DNA of 64,000 bases. Source: Acidobacteria bacterium Ga0077551 (GTDB lineage Bacteria > Pseudomonadota > Alphaproteobacteria > Caulobacterales > Hyphomonadaceae). The translations under genes and the position numbers were made by a program. Location: positions 372,001-436,000 of the forward strand of contig LNFC01000014.1 in assembly GCA_001464545.1 (NCBI GenBank), in the 5' to 3' direction. Below, piece by piece: positions 17,494 to 25,784 of the stretch. Numbering within the stretch: the stretch's first letter is position 1; every line of letters begins with the position of its first letter. The notes beneath the pieces are model-generated. The model did not search any database, was not told the DNA's origin, and worked only from the letters and a program-made list of their open reading frames with translations.

Positions 17494-18921
17494 ATGAAAC
17501 TGACGCGGCGTCACATGCTTTTCGCGGCCGCCGGCACAGGCCTCGCCGCCGGGGCCGTCGCGGTCCAGAAAATCGGCTGGGACAACAAGTCCTTCACCCG
17601 CAAGGGCTATGTCGAAGGCGCCCCCGAGGCCCCGCCCGGCGAAGCCAGCTGGATGAACTGGGCCGGCACCGAGCGCGCCACGCCGCAGCAAATCGCCTTC
17701 CCGGACAGCGTCGACGCCCTCGCCAACACAATCCGCAACGCCAGGGGCCGCGTCCGCCCGGTCGGCAGCGGCCACTCCTTCACGGGCCTTGCGACCACCG
17801 AAGACACACTCGTCATGGTCAACGCCCTGTCCGGCCTGCTCAGCTATGACGCCGCCACCGGCGAGGCCCGCTTCGGCGCCGGCACACCGCTCTTCCAGGT
17901 CAGCGAAGAACTCGCCGCGCAGGGCCGCGCCTTCGACAACCAGCCGGACATCGACTCGCAAACCCTCGCCGGCGCCTTCGCCACCGCCACGCACGGCACC
18001 GGCAACGGCCTGCCCGCCCTTCACGACAACATAACGGCCTTCCAGATGGTCACCGCCGATGGCAGCGTCCGCGATGTCACGCGCGCCTCGGATCCGGACC
18101 TCTTCGAAGCCGGAAAGGTCTCCCTCGGCGCGCTCGGCGTGATGACCGCCTTCACGCTGCGCAGCGTCCCCGCCTACCGCCTCAAGCGCACCGTCACCGT
18201 CGAAGACTCGAAAGACTTCCTCAGCCGCCTCGAGCAGACCGCGGGCGCGCACCGCAACTTCGAGTTCTACTACTTCCCGCACACCGGCCTCGTCGCCAGC
18301 ATCGTGCACGATCTGACTGATGAACCGCCTACGGATGAAAACGGCGGCGATGACGACGAATTCCTGCAAGGCCTGAAGACCCTGCGCGACGAACTCGGCT
18401 GGGCGCCCTGGTTGCGCCGGACGATTGCCCGCTCCGAGTTTCCCAGAGGCATCGTCGAGGAGCGCGTGAACGAGTCCCGCGTCCTCCTCTCGACCGTGCG
18501 GCCGACCCGTTTCATCGAGATGGAATACCACCTGCCGCGCGAGCGTGGGCCTGAAATGGTCGAGCGCGTGATGCGCAAGCTGGACCAGCGCGGCGAGATT
18601 TTCTTCCCGATGGAATATCGCCACATCGCGCCCGACACCGCCTGGCTCAGCCCCTTCAATGCCGGCCCCCGCGCCTCCATCGCCATCCACGCCGCCGCCG
18701 ATGAAGGATACGACTATTTCTTCTCCGACTTCGAGCCGATGTACCGCGAAGCCGGCGGCCGCCCGCACTGGGGCAAGCTGCACTCGCTCGGCCGCGCCGA
18801 GCTGACGCAGCTCTATCCGGACTACGAACGCTTCCTCGCCCTGCGCCGCGACCTCGACCCCGGCGGCAAGTTCCTGAACGCGCATCTGGCCAAGCTGTTC
18901 GGAGAGAATTTCGATGGTTGA
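17494..18921 (+). CDS. Tat-exported FAD-linked lactone oxidase (gulonolactone/arabinonolactone oxidase family)
   Basis: A 475-residue protein with a twin-arginine signal (LTRRHMLFAAAGTGLAAG). A PCMH-type FAD domain follows (VRPVGSGHSFTGLA; LAGAFATATHGTG), and then the ALO C-terminal domain with the HWGK motif near the end (RPHWGKLHSL), typical of aldonolactone oxidases. These oxidise gulono- or arabinono-1,4-lactones or sugar alcohols with O2. The ATG at 17494 is preceded by GGGGAGG; an upstream in-frame start at 17443 would bury the Tat signal. It overlaps the next, also Tat-signalled, gene by eight bases, so both products are probably periplasmic and linked in function. Confidence 0.88.
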   Translation: MKLTRRHMLFAAAGTGLAAGAVAVQKIGWDNKSFTRKGYVEGAPEAPPGEASWMNWAGTERATPQQIAFPDSVDALANTIRNARGRVRPVGSGHSFTGLATTEDTLVMVNALSGLLSYDAATGEARFGAGTPLFQVSEELAAQGRAFDNQPDIDSQTLAGAFATATHGTGNGLPALHDNITAFQMVTADGSVRDVTRASDPDLFEAGKVSLGALGVMTAFTLRSVPAYRLKRTVTVEDSKDFLSRLEQTAGAHRNFEFYYFPHTGLVASIVHDLTDEPPTDENGGDDDEFLQGLKTLRDELGWAPWLRRTIARSEFPRGIVEERVNESRVLLSTVRPTRFIEMEYHLPRERGPEMVERVMRKLDQRGEIFFPMEYRHIAPDTAWLSPFNAGPRASIAIHAAADEGYDYFFSDFEPMYREAGGRPHWGKLHSLGRAELTQLYPDYERFLALRRDLDPGGKFLNAHLAKLFGENFDG

Positions 18922-20194
18922 AATTTCGCGCCGCACCCTGATGATCGGCGGCGCAGGCCTTGCGGGAGCAGCAATTCTGATGACCAAACCCGGCGACGAG
19001 AGCGGACCGCGCGATCCCTATTTCCTGAGCCTTCAGGCCGCGCTGGACGAAGCGGGCATCGCCTCGCCGACGCTGGTCATCGACAAGGCGCGCCTGGACG
19101 CCAACATCGACACGCTGATGAGCCATCTGCCAACGGGCATGGCCTACCGGATCGTCGCGAAATCCCTTCCTTCGCTCGACCTCATCGCGCACATCCGCCA
19201 GCGCTCCGGATCAGACCGGCTGATGACGTTCAACCAGCCCATGCTGACGGCTCTCAGCAAAGCGATGCCGGACGCAGACCAGCTCCTCGGCAAGCCGCTG
19301 CCGGTGGCCGCCGCGCGCACTTACTTCCAGTCGCTCGCGCCGGAAGCCGCCGCCACTGCGGCGAACATCCAGTGGCTGATCGACACGTCCGAGCGCCTTC
19401 GTCAGTACCGGGAGCTTGCGGGGGCAACCGGCCAGACGCTGCGCATCAATCTCGAACTTGATGTCGGCCTGCACCGGGGCGGGCTCGAGGCCGGCGACAC
19501 GTTGAAAGCCATGCTGGAGACGCTGCGCGATGCGCCGGAGCTCGAATTCTCCGGCTTCATGGGCTACGAGCCACACCTCGCCGCGCTGCCCGAAGCACTC
19601 GGCTGGCGCGAGCGCGCCAAGTCCGGCGCCTGGCGGCGCTATGGCGAGGCGCTGGCGCAGGCCGCCGACATTCTTGGCGCCGAAGCGGTCGCGGGCCTCG
19701 TCCGCAACGCGGCCGGCAGCCCCACCTACCGGTATTATCAGTCCACGGAGGTCGCCAACGAAATCTCGGCTGGCTCCTGCCTCGTCAAGCCGACACATTT
19801 CGATACGCCGCTGCTGGAGCCCCACCTGCCCGCCAGCTTCATCGCGACGCCGGTGATCAAGTCGATGCCGCAAACCTGCCTGCCCGGCCTCGAATTCGCC
19901 GCTGACGGCCAGCGCGCCTGGGACCCAAACACCTCCCGCACGGTCTTCACCTATGGCGGCAACTGGATGGCCGATCCGGTCGACCCGCCGGGCCTCTCCT
20001 ACAACAAGACCTTCGGCCGCTCGTCCAATCAGGAAATGCTGACCGGCGGACACAACCTGTCGATCGCGCCAGACGAATTCGTGTTCTTCCGGCCCCACCA
20101 GAGCGAGGCCGTGTTCCTCCAGTTCGGCGACATCGCGGTCTTCGAGGATGGCCGCATCACGCAGCGCTGGCCCGTCTTTCCAGCGTCAGCCTGA
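18914..20194 (+). CDS. Tat-exported PLP-dependent enzyme of the alanine racemase / D-threonine aldolase fold
   Basis: A 426-residue protein with an N-terminal twin-arginine signal (ISRRTLMIGGAGLAGAAIL). The body matches the fold-type III PLP family (alanine racemase N-domain; D-threonine aldolase/D-serine dehydratase relatives). SPTLVIDKARLDANI leads to a PLP-lysine candidate in YRIVAKSLPSL, then RINLELDVGLHRGG. The exact reaction (D-amino acid aldolase, dehydratase or racemase) cannot be settled. Export of a PLP enzyme through Tat, which moves folded cofactor-loaded proteins, is consistent with the signal. It is translationally coupled to the lactone oxidase. Confidence 0.75.
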   Translation: MVEISRRTLMIGGAGLAGAAILMTKPGDESGPRDPYFLSLQAALDEAGIASPTLVIDKARLDANIDTLMSHLPTGMAYRIVAKSLPSLDLIAHIRQRSGSDRLMTFNQPMLTALSKAMPDADQLLGKPLPVAAARTYFQSLAPEAAATAANIQWLIDTSERLRQYRELAGATGQTLRINLELDVGLHRGGLEAGDTLKAMLETLRDAPELEFSGFMGYEPHLAALPEALGWRERAKSGAWRRYGEALAQAADILGAEAVAGLVRNAAGSPTYRYYQSTEVANEISAGSCLVKPTHFDTPLLEPHLPASFIATPVIKSMPQTCLPGLEFAADGQRAWDPNTSRTVFTYGGNWMADPVDPPGLSYNKTFGRSSNQEMLTGGHNLSIAPDEFVFFRPHQSEAVFLQFGDIAVFEDGRITQRWPVFPASA

Positions 20195-20282
20195 AAGGCG
20201 CACCACGTAGTTTTCCGGATTGCCGCCCGCCGGGGCGCCTCGCGTATGTCTCGTCCTGCGCCAAGGTCAGGAGGGCCAGCAG

Positions 20283-21425
20283 ATGGATGGCAGTTTCCAG
20301 ATCAGCGGGGCCGAGCCCGCAACCGCCCAACGGGCCGATGCCCCCTTCCGGCGCCGTGTTGATTCCTTTCTCGACACAGCCCTCACCGAGGAATTGCGGG
20401 CCGCAGGCCGCGTCACTACGGGTCTCAAGTCCTCTCCGGAGGCTTGCGCTGTGTGGCGGGAAAAGCTGTGCGAACGCGGATGGTTTGCGCCGTCCTGGCC
20501 CGTCGAGCATGGCGGCGCGGGCTGGAGCACCGAGCAGCGCCTCTATTTCGAGAATGCCTGCGCCGCGCGGGACGCGCCGATCCTGCAATCCTCCGGCGTG
20601 CGCACCATCGGTCCACTGATCATCGCGGAGGGCTCGCCCGAACAGCAGGCGCGCTATCTTCCGTCCATCCTCAGCGGCGCGCATGAGTGGTGCCAGGGAT
20701 TTTCAGAGCCGCAGGCCGGGTCCGACCTGTCTGCCCTGACGCTTCGCGCCGAACGCGACGGCGAGGAGTTCATCCTCACCGGAAGCAAGCTGTGGACCAG
20801 CTTTGCCCAGTACGCGACCCACATGTTCCTGCTCGCGCGGTGCGATCCGCAGAGCAGCGGCGGCGCAGGTCTCGTCTTCCTGCTGGTCGAGATGGACCGT
20901 CCCGGCATCACCGTGAAGCCGATCCACTTCATCGACGGCGACTGCGAAACCAACGAAGTGTTCTTCGACCGCGTCCGCACGCCTGCGGCCGACCGTATCG
21001 GGGATATCGGTGCGGGCTGGAAAGCCGCCAAGCGCCTGATGGCCATCGCCCGCTCGAACAACACCACCACCGGCCTCCTGCGCCGGGCCCTGCGCGCGGC
21101 GCAGCGCGGCGTGGTGGCTCAAGACTGCGACGACGACGCGTTGCGCGCCAAACTCGCATCGCTCGCGCGGCGCATCGATGAGTTCGAGGCCTTCGAGATC
21201 CATGTCAGCGCCGGCAGGATCGGCGCCGCCGAAGGACCGGCGACGTCTGCCCTGAAACTCATCGCGACGGAGCTGCATCAGGCGATCACGGAAGCGGGCC
21301 TCGAAGCCGCGGCGGACAGCGACTTTGCACAGGCGAAGTATTTCGCGACGCGCGCCGCAACCATCTACTCCGGCACCAGCGAAGTGCACCGGAACATTCT
21401 TGCCCAGGCGATCGGCTGTCCGTGA
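20283..21425 (+). CDS. Acyl-CoA dehydrogenase
   Basis: A 380-residue flavoenzyme of the acyl-CoA dehydrogenase superfamily. PVEHGGAGWSTEQRLYFEN and the FAD/substrate block QGFSEPQAGSDLSAL are diagnostic, as is the terminal YSGTSEVHRNILAQAIG. It oxidises an acyl-CoA to the 2-enoyl-CoA and passes electrons to ETF. The chain type is not evident; this subfamily often occurs in steroid or aromatic catabolism as one half of a heteromer, but no partner gene is adjacent. The ATG at 20283 has AGGAGGG upstream. It is convergent with the GGDEF gene, leaving only 13 bases between them. Confidence 0.9.
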   Translation: MDGSFQISGAEPATAQRADAPFRRRVDSFLDTALTEELRAAGRVTTGLKSSPEACAVWREKLCERGWFAPSWPVEHGGAGWSTEQRLYFENACAARDAPILQSSGVRTIGPLIIAEGSPEQQARYLPSILSGAHEWCQGFSEPQAGSDLSALTLRAERDGEEFILTGSKLWTSFAQYATHMFLLARCDPQSSGGAGLVFLLVEMDRPGITVKPIHFIDGDCETNEVFFDRVRTPAADRIGDIGAGWKAAKRLMAIARSNNTTTGLLRRALRAAQRGVVAQDCDDDALRAKLASLARRIDEFEAFEIHVSAGRIGAAEGPATSALKLIATELHQAITEAGLEAAADSDFAQAKYFATRAATIYSGTSEVHRNILAQAIGCP

Positions 21426-21438
21426 CTTTAGGAGTGCA

Positions 21439-22512
21439 TCAACCGATGCCGCGCGCCTTGACTAGGTTGCGTCCCGATTTGCGCGCGTCCTGCATGAAGG
21501 CATCCGCCTGCGCCATGACTGCGCCGGCCGTCATGCCCGGTTCACAGCGTGCAAGGCCGTAGGACGCGGTGAGCCCGTTCAGAGGCTGATCGCTTCCCGG
21601 CACGGAATGCGCGCTCAGCTTGAAGGCGTGCTTTATCTTGACCAGCAGGTTGTACGCCGCCATCAGGTCGCGGCCCGGGAGTATGAGCGCGAACTGGTCG
21701 CCGCTATACCGCGCAACCATGTCGCCTTCTCCAAGATATCCGGCCACCAGAGACGCGAAGATTCCGAGAACGGCATCCCCTGCAGCGGGTCCGTAAGCGT
21801 CCGAAAGCCCTTTGAAGTTCTCCAGTTCTGCAAGGACAACGCAGAAGCCTTCGTTGGTCTTTGCGGCGCGGCTGACGGTTTCCTCGAGACGCACGTCAAA
21901 GGCACGCCGGTTGAACGCCCCGGAAACCGGATCGCGCTGAGCCTGGGCCTGAACTTCTTCCAGCTGCTGGTTCAGCGTTCCGATCAGGGCCTGCGATTTT
22001 GCAAGTCCCTGATTGAGATCGCGGGTGAGCTCTGCCATCCGGCGGTTCTCGTCGAGAAGTGCAGCGACCACCGCCGACAGTCCCTCTTCCGAAGTTGCTT
22101 CCGGAACCTTCTCGGCAAACGTATCGAGTGAGGTCGTGAAGGCATCGTTCTGCTTGAGGCCCTTCTCGATGATCTCGAGCACCGCGCCAATCTCGTTACC
22201 GATCGCCTGGCCAATGCCTTGCGTCGTGAAAGTCGTCGCATCATCGACAAGGTATTCCTGGAACAGTGAGTCGATGTCGTAGGGGCTCAGCTGGTCCTTG
22301 AGCAGAAGCAGGCTGTTGATCTCGGCCACCAGCTCTTCATCCGAACCGGTCGTATAGGCGAACAGCACGGCATAGGCATTCGGGTAGGGCGCCGTGTGAT
22401 ACTTGTCCATCATGTTGAAGACGCGGATGGCCGCCTGGCAAACTTCCCGGAACGAGCGCTGACCAGCGCTGGCGGGAAAGGTTTCTGGGGTCTGTCGAGC
22501 CGGGGCTTGCAT
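21439..22512 (-). CDS. GGDEF-domain protein with degenerate signature motif
   Basis: A 357-residue cytoplasmic protein. Residues about 1-170 form an all-helical region resembling the alphaproteobacterial sensory domain common before GGDEF domains. Residues about 190-350 are a GGDEF domain, with RDPVSGAFNRRAFDVRL at its start. The signature GGDEF reads SGDQF, the metal-binding DxD-type stretch reads ELENFK, and no inhibitory-site RxxD precedes it. It may be a weak or inactive diguanylate cyclase, or a c-di-GMP or GTP receptor. No EAL domain is present. Confidence 0.82.
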   Translation of the reverse strand: MQAPARQTPETFPASAGQRSFREVCQAAIRVFNMMDKYHTAPYPNAYAVLFAYTTGSDEELVAEINSLLLLKDQLSPYDIDSLFQEYLVDDATTFTTQGIGQAIGNEIGAVLEIIEKGLKQNDAFTTSLDTFAEKVPEATSEEGLSAVVAALLDENRRMAELTRDLNQGLAKSQALIGTLNQQLEEVQAQAQRDPVSGAFNRRAFDVRLEETVSRAAKTNEGFCVVLAELENFKGLSDAYGPAAGDAVLGIFASLVAGYLGEGDMVARYSGDQFALILPGRDLMAAYNLLVKIKHAFKLSAHSVPGSDQPLNGLTASYGLARCEPGMTAGAVMAQADAFMQDARKSGRNLVKARGIG

Positions 22513-22792
22513 ACGTCTAACCTGTTCTGCGCGCCGGACGGCGCCGTAATGGGATTAGTTCGCAAACTATGGTTTTTTTCGCGTTAACGATGCCCCCAAG
22601 CCGGGTGGCTTCAGGCGGAAGAAAATTCAGGTTGCTGGCGAAAGCGCCCCGAAATCAAAGGTCTTGCTGCATACCAATAAGGACGCCCCATCCTTCTGCT
22701 ACTAAAGGTGGATAGGTTTTCGAGCTTTCCCCGGTCGCGGTTTGGGCTCTGGCAGAGGCTAGCCGTGAATCGCGATAAAAAATGAGAAGAAT
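22513..22792. other. Intergenic, no gene seen
   Basis: Between the GGDEF start and the PepSY terminator I see no credible coding frame. The segment nearest the GGDEF gene is AT-rich (22560-22590) and is the likely place for its promoter. No riboswitch that I recognise is present, and specifically no c-di-GMP aptamer. Confidence 0.4.
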
Positions 22793-22822
22793 GGTGCCCC
22801 GGATGAGAAAATCCGGGGCACC
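22793..22822 (-). terminator. Rho-independent terminator of the leftward PepSY gene
   Basis: An 11-bp perfect inverted repeat (22793-22803 against 22812-22822) with an 8-base loop lies 11 bases past the stop of the minus-strand PepSY gene. Read on the minus strand, the G+C-rich stem is followed by a T-rich run (ATTCTTCTCATTTTTT), the standard form of an intrinsic terminator. Confidence 0.85.
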
Positions 22823-22833
22823 CTTCGACAGGA

Positions 22834-23181
22834 CTAGTCGTCCCAACGATCATCATCGTCGTCGCGGCTGTCACAATCGTCATCACGCTCACGGCGCAGC
22901 TCCTCGCCGGAGGCCGGGTGGAAATAGATTTCCAGGCATTTTCCCGACGCATCCGTACCCTTCACTTCGATCTTGCGGTCGTCATATTCGAGCTTGCGCA
23001 AGTCGAAGCCCTGCTCGGCGAGACGGGCGCGCACTTCGCTGAGACTGGGATCGCTGCCCACGTCGAAGCGCACCGGCTCAGCCTTGGCGCTGCCGGACTG
23101 GGCGAAGCCGAGGCCTGCGCCCAGAGTGGCAGCGCCAAGCAGCACGGCGGAAGCGGCGAATAGTCTTGTTTGGGTGAACAT
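22834..23181 (-). CDS. Secreted PepSY-domain protein
   Basis: A 115-residue protein. It has a clear signal peptide (residues 1-28, ending LGAGLGFAQ) and a single PepSY-like domain: SLSEVRARLAEQGFDLRKLEYDDRKIEVKGTDASGKCLEIYFHPASGE. The tail is highly acidic (DDDCDSRDDDDDRW) and could bind cations. PepSY proteins are usually periplasmic modulators of proteases or sensor kinases. It is transcribed divergently from a second PepSY gene and a two-component system across a 150-base region with repeated GTCAG boxes, so it is probably a target of that system. AAAGGA lies seven bases before the ATG. Confidence 0.85.
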   Translation of the reverse strand: MFTQTRLFAASAVLLGAATLGAGLGFAQSGSAKAEPVRFDVGSDPSLSEVRARLAEQGFDLRKLEYDDRKIEVKGTDASGKCLEIYFHPASGEELRRERDDDCDSRDDDDDRWDD

Positions 23182-23238
23182 GTCGTTGTTCCTTTGCTTG
23201 CATCAGGTCCGGCTATCCGGCCCTGATTGCGCTTTTGC

Positions 23239-23287
23239 CTGACGCTGGCTGACAGCCACTCGCCGGTTTCAGTCAGCTTCCAGTCAG
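23239..23287. promoter_or_regulatory. Symmetric tandem GTCAG boxes between divergent PepSY genes
   Basis: On the plus strand GTCAG occurs at 23272-23276 and 23283-23287, spaced 11 bases. On the minus strand the same pentamer occurs at 23239-23243 and 23249-23253, spaced 10 bases and pointing the other way. Tandem direct repeats about one helical turn apart are the usual binding pattern of OmpR/PhoB-family regulators, and such a regulator is encoded in the rightward operon. Both arms also share a following GCAAA-type segment. I infer autoregulation and control of both PepSY genes. Confidence 0.6.
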
Positions 23288-23334
23288 GTTGCAAAGGCGA
23301 TAGGAACAGGCATTTCCGGAGTGAAAACAAACTC

Positions 23335-23670
23335 GTGACCCGTGGCCTTTCCGTTGCAGCGATCCTTGCGCTCTGCCTGTCACTGGCGGCCGGCACGGCG
23401 CTGGCGGACCGGCATGGCGGGCGTGACCGCGATGATGATGACCACGAGCGCGTCTGGGAAACCCGCAAACGCGGCGCGATCCTGCCGCTGGAAACCATTC
23501 TCGGCGGTGTACTGAAATCCTACCCCGGCGAAGTGATCGAAATCGAGTTTGACGACGATGACGGCCTGTTGATCTACGAGATCAAGGTCCTCACCCGGCG
23601 AGGCATCGTGCTGGAAATGGATGTCGATGCGCGCAACGGCAGGATTCTCGATCTTGAGGAGGACGACTGA
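23335..23670 (+). CDS. Secreted PepSY-domain protein, first gene of a two-component operon
   Basis: A 111-residue protein from a GTG start, with a signal peptide (LSVAAILALCLSLAAGTALA) followed by an acidic, His-rich linker. A PepSY domain comes next: ILPLETILGGVLKSYPGEVIEIEFDDDDGLLIYEIKVLTRRGIVLEMDVDARNGRIL. The frame is open further upstream to 23227, but no family-like residues precede the signal peptide. The stop overlaps the ATG of the response regulator by one base (TGATG). PepSY proteins next to PhoPQ/QseBC-like systems are thought to tune the sensor kinase from the periplasm. Confidence 0.8.
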   Translation: MTRGLSVAAILALCLSLAAGTALADRHGGRDRDDDDHERVWETRKRGAILPLETILGGVLKSYPGEVIEIEFDDDDGLLIYEIKVLTRRGIVLEMDVDARNGRILDLEEDD

Positions 23671-24332
23671 TGCGCGTCCTGCTGGTCGAGGACGAGCCCG
23701 TCATCGCGGAAGATGTGATTGCAGCTTTCAAGGAGACCGGTTTTATCGTGGATCACGCGAAAGACGGCGAGGACGCCTGGTTCATGGGCGACACCGAACC
23801 GTATGACGCCGTGGTGCTTGATCTCGGCCTTCCGAAACTCGATGGTCTCTCTATCCTCAAACGCTGGCGCGCAGCCGGGCAAACCTTTCCGATCCTGATC
23901 CTCTCCGCCCGCGGCAGCTGGATGGAGCGCGTGGACGGGATTGAAGCCGGCGCGGACGACTATCTGCCGAAACCCTTCGAGATGGCCGAACTGATCGCCC
24001 GCCTGCGGGCCCTCATCCGCCGCTCGGCGGGTGTGGCGCAGCCTGTCGTCACGGTCGGCGATCTGATCGTCGATACACGGCGGATGTCGATCCACTTTGG
24101 CGGCCAGCCCATGCGCGTGACGCCGCTGGAGTTCCGTCTCATTGATTATCTTGTGCACAACGTGAACCGCGCCGTTTCAGCGGGCGAACTTTCCGAACAC
24201 CTGCACGGCCTTGATGGCGCGGCAGACACCAACGCCATCGAAGCTATAGTTTCGCGCCTGAGGCGCAAGCTTGGCCCGGACGTGATCTCGACCCGGCGGG
24301 GCTTCGGTTACGTCATAGAATCCGTTCCCTGA
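23670..24332 (+). CDS. OmpR/PhoB-family response regulator
   Basis: A 220-residue protein. The receiver domain (residues 1-115) has the acidic pair E7/D8 (VEDEP), the phospho-acceptor D51 (VVLDLGLPKLDG) and the KPF lysine (YLPKPFEMAEL). The winged-helix DNA-binding domain at about 125-218 ends IETVSRLRRKLG-like and RRGFGYVIE. It binds DNA as a dimer on direct repeats; the GTCAG boxes 380 bases upstream are good candidates. It is coupled to the PepSY gene before it and lies five bases from the histidine kinase after it. Confidence 0.95.
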   Translation: MRVLLVEDEPVIAEDVIAAFKETGFIVDHAKDGEDAWFMGDTEPYDAVVLDLGLPKLDGLSILKRWRAAGQTFPILILSARGSWMERVDGIEAGADDYLPKPFEMAELIARLRALIRRSAGVAQPVVTVGDLIVDTRRMSIHFGGQPMRVTPLEFRLIDYLVHNVNRAVSAGELSEHLHGLDGAADTNAIEAIVSRLRRKLGPDVISTRRGFGYVIESVP

Positions 24333-24337
24333 AGCCG

Positions 24338-25648
24338 ATGCGCTCGGTCCGCCTTCGCCTTCTGGCCGGTGCCGCCTGCGCTATCGCCGCAGCGCTTGCC
24401 CTCAGCTGGCTCGCCCTTGTGCTGCTGTTCGAAGCGCACCTGCGCCGGAAGGTCGAAGAAGACCTGATCCGGCACGGCCAGCAGATCGTTCGTTCACTGA
24501 CCGTCACGCCGGGTGCCTTCGCCGTCGCCCCGGCGGCCGCCGGGGACTTGCGCTTCGACCAACCCGCCAGTGGGCTCTATTGGCAGGTTTCACAGGGCGA
24601 TGTTTTTGTGCGTTCCCGATCACTCTGGGACGCCTCTCTGGAATTGCCTGAAGGCGCTGCTGAGGAAGACTGGGCGCGCGGCAGCGGCGCGGGCCCGTTT
24701 GGCCAGGATGTGATCCGCGTGCACCGGCAGGTCCGGATGGCGGAATCCGCGCCGCCCTTCGGCATTATCATCGCGCTCGACCAGTCCGGCGTTGACCGGG
24801 CCCGTGAGGAATTCTCGCTCGAACTCGCCGCCTATTTGTTGCTCCTCTGGGCCGCGCTCAGCGCCGCTGCCTGGCTACAGGTGCGCATTGGACTTGGCCC
24901 GCTGCGCGATGTTGAGACGTCCATCGGCGAACTCGCCTCCTCCTCGACCTCCCGGCTCGACCCACTAAACTTTCCCACCGAAGTCGAGCCACTGGTCAAC
25001 CAGATCAACGCGCTGGCCGAGGCGCGGGACACCGACCTGCGCAAGGCACGCGACCGCGCGGCCAACCTTGCCCATGCGCTGAAGACTCCCCTCTCCGCCC
25101 TGGCGGCCCTCGCCCGCAAGGTGCGCGCCAGCGGAGACGCGGATCTCGCCGCAGGTTTCGATTCCTCCATTCGCGCCGCGACCGAAACCGTCGAGCGCGA
25201 ACTCGCGAGAGCGCGCACAGCGGCTAGTCCGGAGCGCGGCCCCTGCGACGCGGAACCAGTTCTGGAACGTCTTGCCGGCGTGCTGAGACGCACGGAGCGC
25301 GGCGGACGGATTACGATCGACATCAAGGCGGCCGGCGTGCGGCTTCCGGTTCACGCCGACCAGTTGCTTGAGATGGCCGGCCCGCTGATGGAAAATGCTG
25401 TAGGCTATGCGCAGTCCCGGATCATTGTCACGGCCGCGCCGGGCGAGCTACGCGTAGAAGATGATGGTCCTGGCCTTGAAGGGCCAGACCGTGATTTCGC
25501 GCTTCTGCGCGGCCGCCGCGCCGACGAGCGCCCGGGCGGGCATGGCCTTGGCCTTTCGATCGCCAGTGATCTCGCTGAAGCCACCGGCGGGCAGCTCGAA
25601 CTCGGGACATCGCCCCTCGGCGGACTGCTCGCCCGCATCCGCTGGTGA
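24338..25648 (+). CDS. Sensor histidine kinase (PhoQ/QseC-like)
   Basis: A 436-residue membrane kinase. The two membrane helices (about residues 8-32 and 163-184) enclose a periplasmic sensor of about 130 residues. The dimerisation/phosphorylation helix is LAHALKTPLSAL with H246, the form seen in PhoQ-like kinases. The ATPase domain has the N box (LMENAVGYAQ), the G1 box (VEDDGPGLEG) and the G2 box (GGHGLGLSIA). It is the cognate partner of the adjacent response regulator. The sensor is not recognisable; divalent cations or envelope stress are plausible signals given the acidic PepSY partners. Confidence 0.93.
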   Translation: MRSVRLRLLAGAACAIAAALALSWLALVLLFEAHLRRKVEEDLIRHGQQIVRSLTVTPGAFAVAPAAAGDLRFDQPASGLYWQVSQGDVFVRSRSLWDASLELPEGAAEEDWARGSGAGPFGQDVIRVHRQVRMAESAPPFGIIIALDQSGVDRAREEFSLELAAYLLLLWAALSAAAWLQVRIGLGPLRDVETSIGELASSSTSRLDPLNFPTEVEPLVNQINALAEARDTDLRKARDRAANLAHALKTPLSALAALARKVRASGDADLAAGFDSSIRAATETVERELARARTAASPERGPCDAEPVLERLAGVLRRTERGGRITIDIKAAGVRLPVHADQLLEMAGPLMENAVGYAQSRIIVTAAPGELRVEDDGPGLEGPDRDFALLRGRRADERPGGHGLGLSIASDLAEATGGQLELGTSPLGGLLARIRW

Positions 25649-25784
25649 TTGCAGCCCCTGCCTTGCAATTGAGCCATGGGGCTTAACATAAACTCGTGAA
25701 CGCAGCACCGACGACCGGAACATGCGGCGTCTTCAGCGCGTTGTTTTCTGGGTCCTTTCAGCGCAGACCCCTGAGGAACAGATC

